The notes under the pieces were generated by a model. That model made no database searches and was not told the origin of the DNA. It saw nothing but the letters and a program-made list of their open reading frames with translations. This document shows positions 1 to 5,190 of a stretch of 5,967 bases of DNA, piece by piece; within the stretch, counting starts at the first letter, position 1; every line of letters begins with the position of its first letter. The stretch spans positions 1-5,967 of the forward strand of contig DMJA01000020.1 of the NCBI GenBank assembly GCA_003451935.1, given 5' to 3'. Source of the DNA: Verrucomicrobiota bacterium (GTDB lineage: Bacteria > Verrucomicrobiota > Kiritimatiellia > CAIQIC01 > Lenti-01). Made by a program: the position numbers and the translations under genes.

Positions 1-1307
1 CCGTATTTCCACTGGATGTTGCGATAAATTTTCAGATCGTCCTCCGGCATGAGGCCGGGCTCGTAGCCGAGGATGTAGCGCCACGGCGCGTGCGGGTTCT
101 TGAAGAAGGTCTGATAGAAAACCGACATGTCGTCGCTATAGATGATGCCCCCCGGCTCGGGGAGCCAGCCCGCGAGCGGAGGATCCCCTTCGTAGAGATA
201 GGCCTGGGTGAGCGTGCGGGTCCAGCGCCCGCCGAGATCGGTGGTGCAGGACAGGTAGAGCGCGGCGCAGGCGAAGCCGGCGAGGCAGAACCGAAACCCC
301 GGCTTGCCCTGCTCGAGCGGCCGGAGCCCTGCGGAGAATTCGCGCGCGAGCCACAGCAGGAACGAGGGGAAGCCCCAGTCGTGCCAGAAGCGGCCGACCT
401 TCAGCCCCAGCAGCCAGCCCATCAGGATCAACAGGAAAACGGGATCGCGCAACACACCATGGAGGACTTGCAGGCCTTCGGTCCGGGCTTTCGCCACCAG
501 GACGAGCGCGACGACCAGCACGGCGAAAAACACGCCCGAGGTGGGCTGGAACTCGCCGACCAGCATGCGCTGGAGGGTGTCCTGCCCGAGCGCGGCGGAG
601 AGATGGTCGAGCTGCCACGCCAAATAGCGCAGGGGCTCGCCGGTGGGCAGGGCGCCCAGCACAACGCCCAGGACGGTGGCCGCGGCGAGGCCCGCCGCCT
701 CCCGCCAGCGCCGGGCGGCAACGAAGGCGGCGACCGGCAGCGCGAACAGGAACCAGCTTCCGTGGACCCAGACCGAAACTCCGATCAGCACGGCGCTCGC
801 CGCGATGCGCCACCCCGGCCGCCGCGCCGCCCCCGGGACCGTCCACAGTCCGAGCAGCGCCAGGGTGGCGGCCATGCTCAGGATGAAGGGCCGCCCGAGC
901 AGCAGGCGGAACAGGGAACTTCCGGAGGCCATCGTGGACACCAGCAACGCCAACAGCCATGCCTCCGGCCTTCGCATCCAAGGCAAGGCGCCCAGCATGA
1001 AGATCCAGAACAACGAAACCACGGAAAAGCAAACCAGCCGGTCGGCGTTCCAGCCGGCGGAGCGATGCAGGACTTCCAGGATTTTGTGCCAACCCGGATT
1101 GTGGTCGAACGTGATGTCCGGGCGCATGACCATGATTTCGGCCCACGGCTTGCCGCTGATCGCCTTGCCGGCATGGCGGAGCGCGTCGTCGCCCGGCAGG
1201 TAGCCATAGCGGATGATTTCCATCGGGATCATGAGCAGGGTGATTACCACCGCCACCCAGATCCAGAACGCTGCGCGCTGCTCCCAGGATTGGAGGTGGG
1301 CATCCAT
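1..1307 (-). CDS. Polytopic membrane protein, GT-C glycosyltransferase-like (3' end outside window)
   Basis: At least 435 codons are open from ATG at 1307 to the left edge, with no stop, so the C-terminus is missing. The start follows an AGGA ribosome site about 6 bases upstream, and the gene begins 26 bases after the lipoprotein stop. The N-terminus reads MDAHLQSWEQRAAFWIW. About nine or ten hydrophobic segments are visible; the first spans about residues 13-32, another about 94-111, and others run through the middle up to about residue 350. Right after the first membrane segment comes a loop with GDDALRHA (39-46) and DITFDHNPGWH (64-74). An acidic pair in the first periplasmic loop is the hallmark of GT-C enzymes such as ArnT and PMT, which transfer sugars from polyprenyl-phosphate donors. 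The last visible part is soluble (EPGLMPEDDLKIYRN) and probably periplasmic. The GT-C assignment is inference from topology and the Asp pair; the substrate is unknown. Other possibilities are an O-antigen ligase-like or uncharacterised membrane protein. The long ORFs in other frames here are shadows. Confidence 0.82.
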   Translation of the reverse strand, partial: MDAHLQSWEQRAAFWIWVAVVITLLMIPMEIIRYGYLPGDDALRHAGKAISGKPWAEIMVMRPDITFDHNPGWHKILEVLHRSAGWNADRLVCFSVVSLFWIFMLGALPWMRRPEAWLLALLVSTMASGSSLFRLLLGRPFILSMAATLALLGLWTVPGAARRPGWRIAASAVLIGVSVWVHGSWFLFALPVAAFVAARRWREAAGLAAATVLGVVLGALPTGEPLRYLAWQLDHLSAALGQDTLQRMLVGEFQPTSGVFFAVLVVALVLVAKARTEGLQVLHGVLRDPVFLLILMGWLLGLKVGRFWHDWGFPSFLLWLAREFSAGLRPLEQGKPGFRFCLAGFACAALYLSCTTDLGGRWTRTLTQAYLYEGDPPLAGWLPEPGGIIYSDDMSVFYQTFFKNPHAPWRYILGYEPGLMPEDDLKIYRNIQWKY

Positions 1308-1333
1308 CTGGGTCCTGTACGGGCGGCAACCCG

Positions 1334-1756
1334 TCAAAGCAGCGTGGCGGCCGGCGTTTCGTCCTCGAGCTCCGACTCCCAGCGATGGTTGACGACGGCA
1401 ATGCCTTCGCGGCCAAAGTGGTCGGTCACGATGACCATGTTCTGTCCGCGGCCGCCATGGCTCTCATAGACTGCGGAGTAGCCGGCGCTGGAGAGGATGC
1501 GGCCCAGCGTGGGATTGCTGACGCTCCATTGGAGCGGCAGGATCGCCATGTCGTTCAGGTTGGTGGCCGCCGCATCGACTTCGTCGGGATCGGAGGCGGT
1601 CAGGAAGAGGGTGGTGCCCTGGCCAGTGATCACCGAGCTGGCCGGCGTGATCTGGAGCGCCGAATCCGTTTCCGCGTCGTCGCAACCCGCCATCAACCCA
1701 CCTGCCACGGCCACGGCGGCCGCCACTGCGATTACCTGGATCCATTTCGTTTTCAT
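1334..1756 (-). CDS. Small lipoprotein with Ig-like appearance
   Basis: The protein has 140 residues from ATG 1756 to TGA 1334-1336. The open frame reaches back to 1873, but that part lies inside the preceding gene. ATG 1756 has an AAGGAG site at 1768-1763 with a 6-base spacer and begins a proper signal peptide: MKTKWIQ, a hydrophobic stretch (8-23), then MAGC with the lipidated Cys at residue 25. Asp26-Asp27 follow; Asp at +2 retains lipoproteins in the inner membrane in enterobacteria, a rule that may not hold in this organism. The mature part alternates short beta-like segments (LQITPASSVITGQGTTLFL; LPLQWSVSNP; SAGYSAVYES; QNMVIVTDHFGREGIAVV), which resembles bacterial Ig-like (Big) domains. 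The C-terminal tail is acidic (ESELEDE). It sits 28 bases after the tip-like pseudopilin gene and 26 bases before the membrane protein gene, so it is probably in the same operon. It could be a pilotin or periplasmic partner of the pilus or secretion apparatus, but nothing in the sequence proves this. Confidence 0.85.
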   Translation of the reverse strand: MKTKWIQVIAVAAAVAVAGGLMAGCDDAETDSALQITPASSVITGQGTTLFLTASDPDEVDAAATNLNDMAILPLQWSVSNPTLGRILSSAGYSAVYESHGGRGQNMVIVTDHFGREGIAVVNHRWESELEDETPAATLL

Positions 1757-1784
1757 GCTGTTCTCCTTGCCTGTATTTAAACTC

Positions 1785-3173
1785 CTACCATTGTATCTGG
1801 GTCCCGCCGTAGGGCGAGTAAAACCCTTCCAACCGGATCGCAAAATCCTTGAAGAATGTCTCGTTGGCGGCATTGCGGTCGTAGAAGATGTGCAGGCCGA
1901 TTTCGGGGGGCTGGAGGGTGCTGAAATCGGCGGAAGTGATGCGGGAATCGATGTTGGTCACGACGCCGTTGCTCCAAACAATCGGCGCGGGGTAGTTGGT
2001 GGTGTTCTCCTGCCACACGGCGTTGGTCGCGCTGAAGTTCGGCCAGACGGGATTGACCGAGGGCGGCTCCATGTAGGCCACGATGCGGTTCTCCCGGTTG
2101 GTGTACGAGCCATCGGTGTACACATCGTCGAGCTGCAACAGGAGCGTGCAATAGTTGGTTAGTTCGTACACGCCATTGTAGAGATCCGTTTCATAGAGCC
2201 CGTCCTCCCACCGGATCTGGCGGGAGTTGATGAGCTGGAGATTGGCATTCGTCGCGGTGCGGTACCACAGCACCGCGTAGGTGTTGGTCCCGCGCAGGGC
2301 TTTGAAATTATCGTCCATCTTATTTGCCCAAGGGGGCCGGTCAGGATCGCCGATGGCCTTGGCGCCGTCGTTCGTCATGGACCGGAAGAAGGACAGGCCA
2401 TAGTGTTCGCCGTTGCTGCGGAGACGGAAGGAGATGCCCATCATGTAGTGCAGGCTGGGGACATTCTCGAAGGTTTGCAGCTTCAGCTGGATGTCGTAGC
2501 TCAACCGGCCGGTCCCGCCCCCGGCGTGGGTCGCCCAGGAACTGTCCAGGTCGATCACGTTCTGGTTGTTCACCCAATCCAAGGTGATTTGCCCCTCGTA
2601 TTCAGGCCGGTCCACCACCAGGTTCACGCCCGGCCCGTCCGATGGACCGGTGTCGAAAATCCGGACGTCGCTGGCATCGATGTTTTTCAGGTCCCACAAA
2701 TCGAAATTGAAGTGGGTCTCGTCCGAGAACAGCTCGCCGCCGGACGGGGCTGCCCCTTTTTCGTGCATGTCGAAGTGGATCTGCTGCCGGGCCTCCAGCG
2801 CCGTGTCGGCATTGACGATGCCGAGCGAATCCACGATGGTGTGCCACCCTTCATAGACGACGCCGACGGCGTTCGTGTAGATGAACGAGACCGGATGGGC
2901 GGACACGACGAACTGGTCGCCATTGGGCAGGGTGTTGGTTTCCGCCGTCGGAAAATACAGCGGATTGGTGGCGCGGCGCGAACGGACATAGGAGGCACCG
3001 GACTCGGCGAGGTAGTAGGCCCGGTTGGCGATGCCGTACTGGACGCGCTCGTAGCGAGAACTGGTGGCCTTCGACAGGATGGCGGTGCCCACCAGCCCCG
3101 CGGCGATCATCGAGAGCACCACGACGACCACCGCCGCGCCTCTTTTCCGTTGTATGTTTTTTTTCATGGTCAT
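1785..3173 (-). CDS. PilX/GspK-like tip pseudopilin with large C-terminal domain
   Basis: The product has 462 residues. Leader residues 1-12 end in RKRG, followed by AAVVVVVLSMIAAGLVGTAI (13-32). This fits prepilin peptidase cleavage after Gly12, but mature position 5 is Val, not Glu. Lack of Glu5 is typical of GspK, the tip subunit that is inserted first. AYYLAESGASY (52-62) matches the motif common after the helix in PilX/GspK proteins. The rest is far larger than PilX (about 200) and longer than GspK (about 320). From about residue 185 to 450 it is beta-rich and Asn/Thr-rich, with strand-like patches such as SYDIQLKL, MGISFRLRSNGEHYGLSFFR, YAVLWYR and IGLHIFYDR. This recalls concanavalin A/LamG-type jelly rolls, but that is inference. 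There is one Cys (342). The start at 3173 overlaps the upstream stop as ATGA. ATG 3167 gives a better distance (8 bases) from CAGGG at 3180-3176 and is a serious alternative, shortening the protein by two residues. Confidence 0.9.
   Translation of the reverse strand: MTMKKNIQRKRGAAVVVVVLSMIAAGLVGTAILSKATSSRYERVQYGIANRAYYLAESGASYVRSRRATNPLYFPTAETNTLPNGDQFVVSAHPVSFIYTNAVGVVYEGWHTIVDSLGIVNADTALEARQQIHFDMHEKGAAPSGGELFSDETHFNFDLWDLKNIDASDVRIFDTGPSDGPGVNLVVDRPEYEGQITLDWVNNQNVIDLDSSWATHAGGGTGRLSYDIQLKLQTFENVPSLHYMMGISFRLRSNGEHYGLSFFRSMTNDGAKAIGDPDRPPWANKMDDNFKALRGTNTYAVLWYRTATNANLQLINSRQIRWEDGLYETDLYNGVYELTNYCTLLLQLDDVYTDGSYTNRENRIVAYMEPPSVNPVWPNFSATNAVWQENTTNYPAPIVWSNGVVTNIDSRITSADFSTLQPPEIGLHIFYDRNAANETFFKDFAIRLEGFYSPYGGTQIQW
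3157..3164 (-). repeat. A8 homopolymer just after the tip pseudopilin start
   Basis: Eight A residues on the coding strand directly follow ATG 3167 and encode Lys-Lys plus most of an Asn codon. A-rich sequence after a start often helps initiation. A run of eight is also long enough for occasional polymerase slippage, which would shift the frame at the very N-terminus. No functional evidence is visible. Confidence 0.6.
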
Positions 3174-3640
3174 GGCCCTGCAAGGATGTTCCGGGGGGCG
3201 ATGCGGTTGGAATAGGCGTTGCCCGACTCCCCCACCCGGCTTTGCAAGACCACGTCGATGACCGGGGGGGGGCCGGCCTGATAGGTCAACGTGAAATTCT
3301 CCACGTCGTCGGTCAACGGCACGCCCTCCAGCATCAGCGGATGGCCAGGAGTCCCGTCCCAGGAGAGGGTATGGGTGAGGGTGGTGTACCAGGAGTCGGA
3401 CGGGACAAGAAAGTCATAGGTGATGGAGGCCGAACTGACCGACTCGATGTTGGTGATGGTGGTGAACTCGCGCGAGAGTCGGACCATGGCGAGGCGGGCC
3501 TTCTGCGCGGCCGCCGTGTTCTCCCGGACCTGCAACAGCCCCTGGGTCATCGGCAGCATCGAAATCAGCACCGACATCGCCAGGATGGACACCAGCAGGA
3601 GGACGGCGATGGTCTCTATCAATGTGAAGCCCTTTTTCAT
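3170..3640 (-). CDS. PilW/GspJ-like minor pseudopilin
   Basis: This is a 156-residue prepilin. The open frame extends to 4369, but that part overlaps two other genes out of frame. ATG 3640 begins the class III signal sequence MKKG|FTLIE, with cleavage after Gly4 and Glu at mature position 5. The hydrophobic helix runs to about residue 32. Then comes an amphipathic helix with AQKARLAMVRLSREFTTI (45-62), the Arg/Glu-rich pattern seen after the membrane helix in GspJ/PilW. A beta-rich globular part follows (SITYDFLVPSD, ENFTLTYQAG, VIDVVLQSRV). There are no Cys residues. It is shorter than typical GspJ or PilW (about 190-240), mostly in the C-terminal domain. Its start overlaps the upstream stop and its stop overlaps the next start, both as ATGA, and it has no clear ribosome site of its own, so translation is probably coupled. 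A C9 tract encodes Pro124-126. Alternative: an unassigned PulJ-type prepilin. Confidence 0.88.
   Translation of the reverse strand: MKKGFTLIETIAVLLLVSILAMSVLISMLPMTQGLLQVRENTAAAQKARLAMVRLSREFTTITNIESVSSASITYDFLVPSDSWYTTLTHTLSWDGTPGHPLMLEGVPLTDDVENFTLTYQAGPPPVIDVVLQSRVGESGNAYSNRIAPRNILAGP
3264..3272 (-). repeat. C9 homopolymer inside the GspJ-like gene
   Basis: Nine consecutive C residues on the coding strand (G on the plus strand) encode the end of Gly123 and Pro124-126. The frame shown is intact, since it ends exactly at the ATGA junction with the next gene. G/C runs of this length are classical slippage sites, and a shift here would replace the last 30 or so residues and disturb coupling to the tip gene. 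Confidence 0.7.
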
Positions 3641-4035
3641 AGCGGTGGCACCGTGAACAGCCGGGTGACGGTTTCGCCCAGCGGATTTCTCAACGTGATG
3701 TGGAGCAGGTTGTTGGTGGCCGGCGCAGTGGAATAGCCGCCATTGGTGAAGGCGACGAAACGGTTGGTCACCACGGTCTGGCCCTGATAGGGGTTGTTGG
3801 CGGCGACATAGGCCTGCAGCAAGGCCGGATTGTTGCTGTGGACGGCATCCCACACCACCAGCCCATCCATGGCGGCCTGCAGGGAAATTCCCTGCTGGAG
3901 CGTGGTCCGCGGCTCGTGGCTCAGTTGGAACACCCGGTCCAGCATCGGCAGGATGGCCGCCATCATAATCGCGGAAAGGATGATGGCGACAATGACCTCG
4001 ATGAGGGTGAAGCCGCTGGACCGGAGAATTTTCAT
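3637..4035 (-). CDS. PilV/GspI-like minor pseudopilin
   Basis: The protein has 132 residues from ATG 4035. AGGA lies 8 bases upstream, and the start overlaps the preceding stop by four bases (ATGA). The leader MKILRSSG is followed by FTLIEVIVAIILSAIMMAAI: cleavage after Gly8, Glu at mature position 5 and a hydrophobic helix to about residue 29. LPMLDRVFQ, a charged stretch and an amphipathic segment follow. The compact C-terminal half contains YQGQTVVTNRFVAFTNGGYS and LLHITLRNPLGETVTRLFTV, which looks like a beta-sheet that would pack against the helix. Size and position, second of four minor subunits, match GspI or PilV. GspI proteins are usually this short, while PilV is longer. No Cys is present. 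The I/V label rests mainly on gene order; family membership as a prepilin is certain from the N-terminus. It probably joins the J- and K-like subunits in a tip complex in the inner membrane that starts fibre assembly. Confidence 0.88.
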   Translation of the reverse strand: MKILRSSGFTLIEVIVAIILSAIMMAAILPMLDRVFQLSHEPRTTLQQGISLQAAMDGLVVWDAVHSNNPALLQAYVAANNPYQGQTVVTNRFVAFTNGGYSTAPATNNLLHITLRNPLGETVTRLFTVPPL

Positions 4036-4481
4036 GGCACCAATCCTGTGAAACCGGTGATGACAACATCCTGCGACTGCGTCCCGTCGGAAAGCGAGAC
4101 CGTATGGGTGGCGACCGGCGCGCCCCACTCGTCGAATTCGACCAGGCCCAGGCCCGCCTGGATCGTGACGCCCCCCGGCAACACATAAGTGGAGGAAGAC
4201 GTGCCGGGCCAGGGGAAGGGCGAAGCGGCGTTGTCGCGCAACAGGGTATAGGATCCGCTGGTGAAGGCCACGCTCCAATCGGCGGTGTTGTTGGCCATGG
4301 CCAGCGACTGGGCATAGCCCAGATGGGAGCGGAGGATGTCGGACTCGACCGGCACGGAGGCGCGGACATTCAAGCCGGCCGCGATGGAAACCGCCAAAAC
4401 GCCCAGCACCACCAGCACCGCAATCACCTCGACCAAGGTGAATCCCTGCCGCGCCGACCGTGTCCTGGACCGGACTTTCAT
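4032..4481 (-). CDS. FimT/GspH-like minor pseudopilin
   Basis: The protein has 149 residues from ATG 4481. The open frame reaches 4583, but that would overlap the major pilin gene and cross the hairpin. At 4481 a GAGGGG element lies about 6 bases upstream, and the protein starts with a basic leader (MKVRSRTRSARQG). FTLVEVIAVLVVLGVLAVSI follows, with cleavage after Gly13 and Glu at mature position 5. LRSHLGYAQSLAMANNTADWSVAFTSGSYTLLRD (50-83) matches the FimT/GspH pattern: a helix leading to a run of Ala and then a strand pair. The C-terminus has SQDVVITGFTGLV, similar to the closing TG-containing strand of GspH. No Cys is present. It is the first of four genes chained by ATGA overlaps and lies 79 bases after the major pilin gene, separated by a hairpin. 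In pili or type II secretion this subunit sits just below the tip complex. Confidence 0.9.
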   Translation of the reverse strand: MKVRSRTRSARQGFTLVEVIAVLVVLGVLAVSIAAGLNVRASVPVESDILRSHLGYAQSLAMANNTADWSVAFTSGSYTLLRDNAASPFPWPGTSSSTYVLPGGVTIQAGLGLVEFDEWGAPVATHTVSLSDGTQSQDVVITGFTGLVP

Positions 4482-4499
4482 CTTCCACCCCTCGCATGC

Positions 4500-4505
4500 A
4501 AAAAA
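4500..4505 (-). other. U6 tract downstream of the intercistronic hairpin
   Basis: Six T residues on the transcribed-sense (minus) strand lie 11 bases beyond the 3' arm of the hairpin at 4516-4543. In an intrinsic terminator the U tract directly follows the stem, so this spacing argues against efficient termination. It may contribute to pausing, or simply be AT-rich sequence before the ribosome site of the next gene. Confidence 0.4.
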
Positions 4506-4515
4506 CGACAGGCCA

Positions 4516-4543
4516 CGGGAGAAGGGGCCATCCCCTTCTCCCG
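4516..4543 (-). terminator. Strong intercistronic hairpin (attenuator or mRNA-stabilising stem)
   Basis: A perfect 12-bp inverted repeat (arms 4516-4527 and 4532-4543) encloses a 4-base loop (ATGG on the minus strand). The stem can extend by a G-U and a C-G pair. A smaller 5-bp hairpin (arms 4543-4547 and 4551-4555) abuts it and shares base 4543, so the two would compete for that base. The structure begins 18-19 bases after the major pilin stop and ends 35 bases before the GspH-like start. The U run is displaced by 11 bases, so it is not a textbook terminator. Hairpins after major pilin genes commonly limit read-through into minor subunit genes or protect the upstream mRNA from 3' decay. Which applies here is inference. 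Confidence 0.7.
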
Positions 4544-4560
4544 CGCCGCAGGCGCCAAGG

Positions 4561-4938
4561 CTATGGGGCTGCCCAGACGGCATTGCCCGTCATGGTGGCG
4601 TCGCCGTTCTCCGCGGCCGTCACGAGGATGTTGTCGTTGCCGCTGGCGGTGAAGGTGACGTCGTAATCCGCGGACTGCATGCCATTCGCATTCAGCTCGG
4701 TGAGGATGGTGGCTTGCGTCGGCTCCGTTCCGCCTTGCAGCGCCACGCGGCCATAGGCCAGCGAGACATGCGACAAGCCGGCGGCGACCGCGCCGTTCAA
4801 CGCCTGGGTCCGCGCATCATCAATCAGGCTGATGTAGCGCGGGATGGCCACGGCGGCCAAGACCGCCAAGATGACCAGCACGGCAATGATTTCAATCAGG
4901 GTGAAACCTGACTTCTGCTCTTTTCTATCCTTCTTCAT
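4561..4938 (-). CDS. Major type IV pilin / GspG-like pseudopilin
   Basis: This is a 125-residue prepilin from ATG 4938, with AAGGAG at 4950-4945 and a 6-base spacer, the best ribosome site in the window. The leader MKKDRKEQKSG is positively charged. Cleavage after Gly11 would give mature FTLIEIIAVLVILAVLAAVA with Glu5, followed by IPRYISLIDDARTQALNGAVAAGLSHVSLAY, a typical long alpha1 helix of PilA/GspG. The globular part (about 65-125) is small and ends in strand-like DYDVTFTASGNDNILVTAA and ATMTGNAVWAAP. There are no Cys residues, so the disulphide D-loop of many type IVa pilins is absent. The DPWG-like motif of GspG is not visible either. Family assignment as a major fibre subunit comes from first position, strongest ribosome site, the dedicated sigma-54 promoter and the downstream hairpin. 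Whether it builds a surface pilus or a secretion pseudopilus cannot be decided here. MSHA-type pilin is another possibility. Confidence 0.92.
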   Translation of the reverse strand: MKKDRKEQKSGFTLIEIIAVLVILAVLAAVAIPRYISLIDDARTQALNGAVAAGLSHVSLAYGRVALQGGTEPTQATILTELNANGMQSADYDVTFTASGNDNILVTAAENGDATMTGNAVWAAP

Positions 4939-4967
4939 GGGCTTCTCCTTGTTTGTTTGGTTTTCAT
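4935..4967 (-). other. Possible 10-codon leader ORF overlapping the pilin start
   Basis: An ATG at 4967 opens a short frame (MKTKQTRRSP) that ends in a TGA overlapping the pilin ATG at 4938 as ATGA. It would be inside the transcript if the sigma-54 promoter is used, and it spans the pilin ribosome site. Its own ribosome site is weak (GGCGGG about 9-10 bases upstream). Chance occurrence is quite possible. Confidence 0.2.
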
Positions 4968-5010
4968 TTATTTAAACCCGCCAAATTTGCACTGGCGCAC
5001 TTTTCATGTT

Positions 5011-5025
5011 GCATCATCCGTGCCA
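5011..5025 (-). promoter_or_regulatory. Sigma-54 (-24/-12) promoter of the pilin gene
   Basis: The minus strand reads TGGCACGGATGATGC, followed by A. Against the RpoN consensus TGGCACG-N4-TTGCW, only the first T of the -12 block differs (A). The invariant GG (-24) and GC (-12) are at the correct spacing. If the terminal C is -12, transcription would start near 4999, giving a leader of about 61 bases before the pilin ATG. The adjacent upstream gene encodes a sigma-54 activator, and pilin genes of Pseudomonas and others are transcribed by RpoN with PilR, so context agrees with the motif. Confidence 0.75.
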
Positions 5026-5061
5026 AGACGGGAGGGGCGGCGAAAATAGCCAATAATGATT

Positions 5062-5105
5062 CCGCCATGCTTCTCGGCAGGGTGCCTTGGCCCCTAGAAC
5101 CGCCA
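5062..5105 (-). promoter_or_regulatory. Repeated ATGGCGG boxes, candidate activator sites
   Basis: Two identical boxes, ATGGCGG on the minus strand (CCGCCAT on plus), have CCGCCA cores at 5062-5067 and 5100-5105, 38 bases apart. Related boxes are TTGGCGG (plus CCGCCA, 4978-4983) and TTGGGCGG (5140-5146). The upstream ones would lie roughly 60 to 145 bases before the predicted start, the usual range for sigma-54 enhancer sites. GC-rich short repeats arise by chance, so this is only a candidate. Confidence 0.25.
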
Positions 5106-5128
5106 TTTTGGATTCCCAATCCCGGCGG
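5100..5128. repeat. Nested inverted repeat in the pilin upstream region
   Basis: Outer arms CCGCC (5100-5104) and GGCGG (5124-5128) enclose an inner perfect 5-bp hairpin GGATT-CCC-AATCC (5110-5122). It lies about 63 bases past the regulator stop and 100-130 bases before the predicted pilin transcription start. It could be an operator, or a structured 3' end of the regulator mRNA; there is no U tract, so it is not a clear terminator. Confidence 0.35.
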
Positions 5129-5142
5129 ACTCGGGAAGACCG

Positions 5143-5155
5143 CCCAATTTTTGGG
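5143..5155. promoter_or_regulatory. AT-core palindrome, candidate operator
   Basis: CCCAA-TTT-TTGGG is a 13-base perfect dyad with a 3-base centre. Similar small dyads are ACAATTTGT at 5179-5187 and CAAATTTG at 4982-4989. The 5143 dyad is about 145-155 bases upstream of the predicted sigma-54 start, a plausible enhancer distance. No known binding consensus was matched. Confidence 0.25.
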
Positions 5156-5190
5156 GCCAGGCCCATTCGGCATCCTCCACAATTTGTTGT

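Noticed and set aside
136..1416. A 426-codon minus-strand open frame overlapping the membrane protein gene
   Set aside because: It is in a different frame from the true gene, has Pro/Arg/His-rich low-complexity translation and would overlap the lipoprotein gene. It is a shadow.
90..1469. A 459-codon open frame on the plus strand
   Set aside because: It is antisense to the membrane protein and lipoprotein genes. Its translation is rich in Arg, Gln, Glu, Gly and Pro with no fold-like pattern, as expected for a GC-rich shadow frame. The minus-strand frame from 1307 gives clear membrane segments and a good ribosome site.
2403..3215. A 270-codon plus-strand open frame
   Set aside because: It is antisense to the tip pseudopilin gene, whose minus-strand frame has a prepilin N-terminus and an ATGA junction. 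There is no ribosome site or recognisable domain on the plus strand.
3641..4369. Long N-terminal extension of the J-like gene frame
   Set aside because: The extension overlaps the H- and I-like genes out of frame and is Pro/Ser/Arg-rich. MKKGFTLIE at 3640 is a canonical prepilin start.
5151..5190. Intrinsic terminator just after the regulator stop
   Set aside because: GGGCC-T-GGCCC leaves too small a loop, the CCCAA/TTGGG stem is only 5 bp, and no U tract follows. Read-through from the regulator into the pilin gene cannot be excluded.
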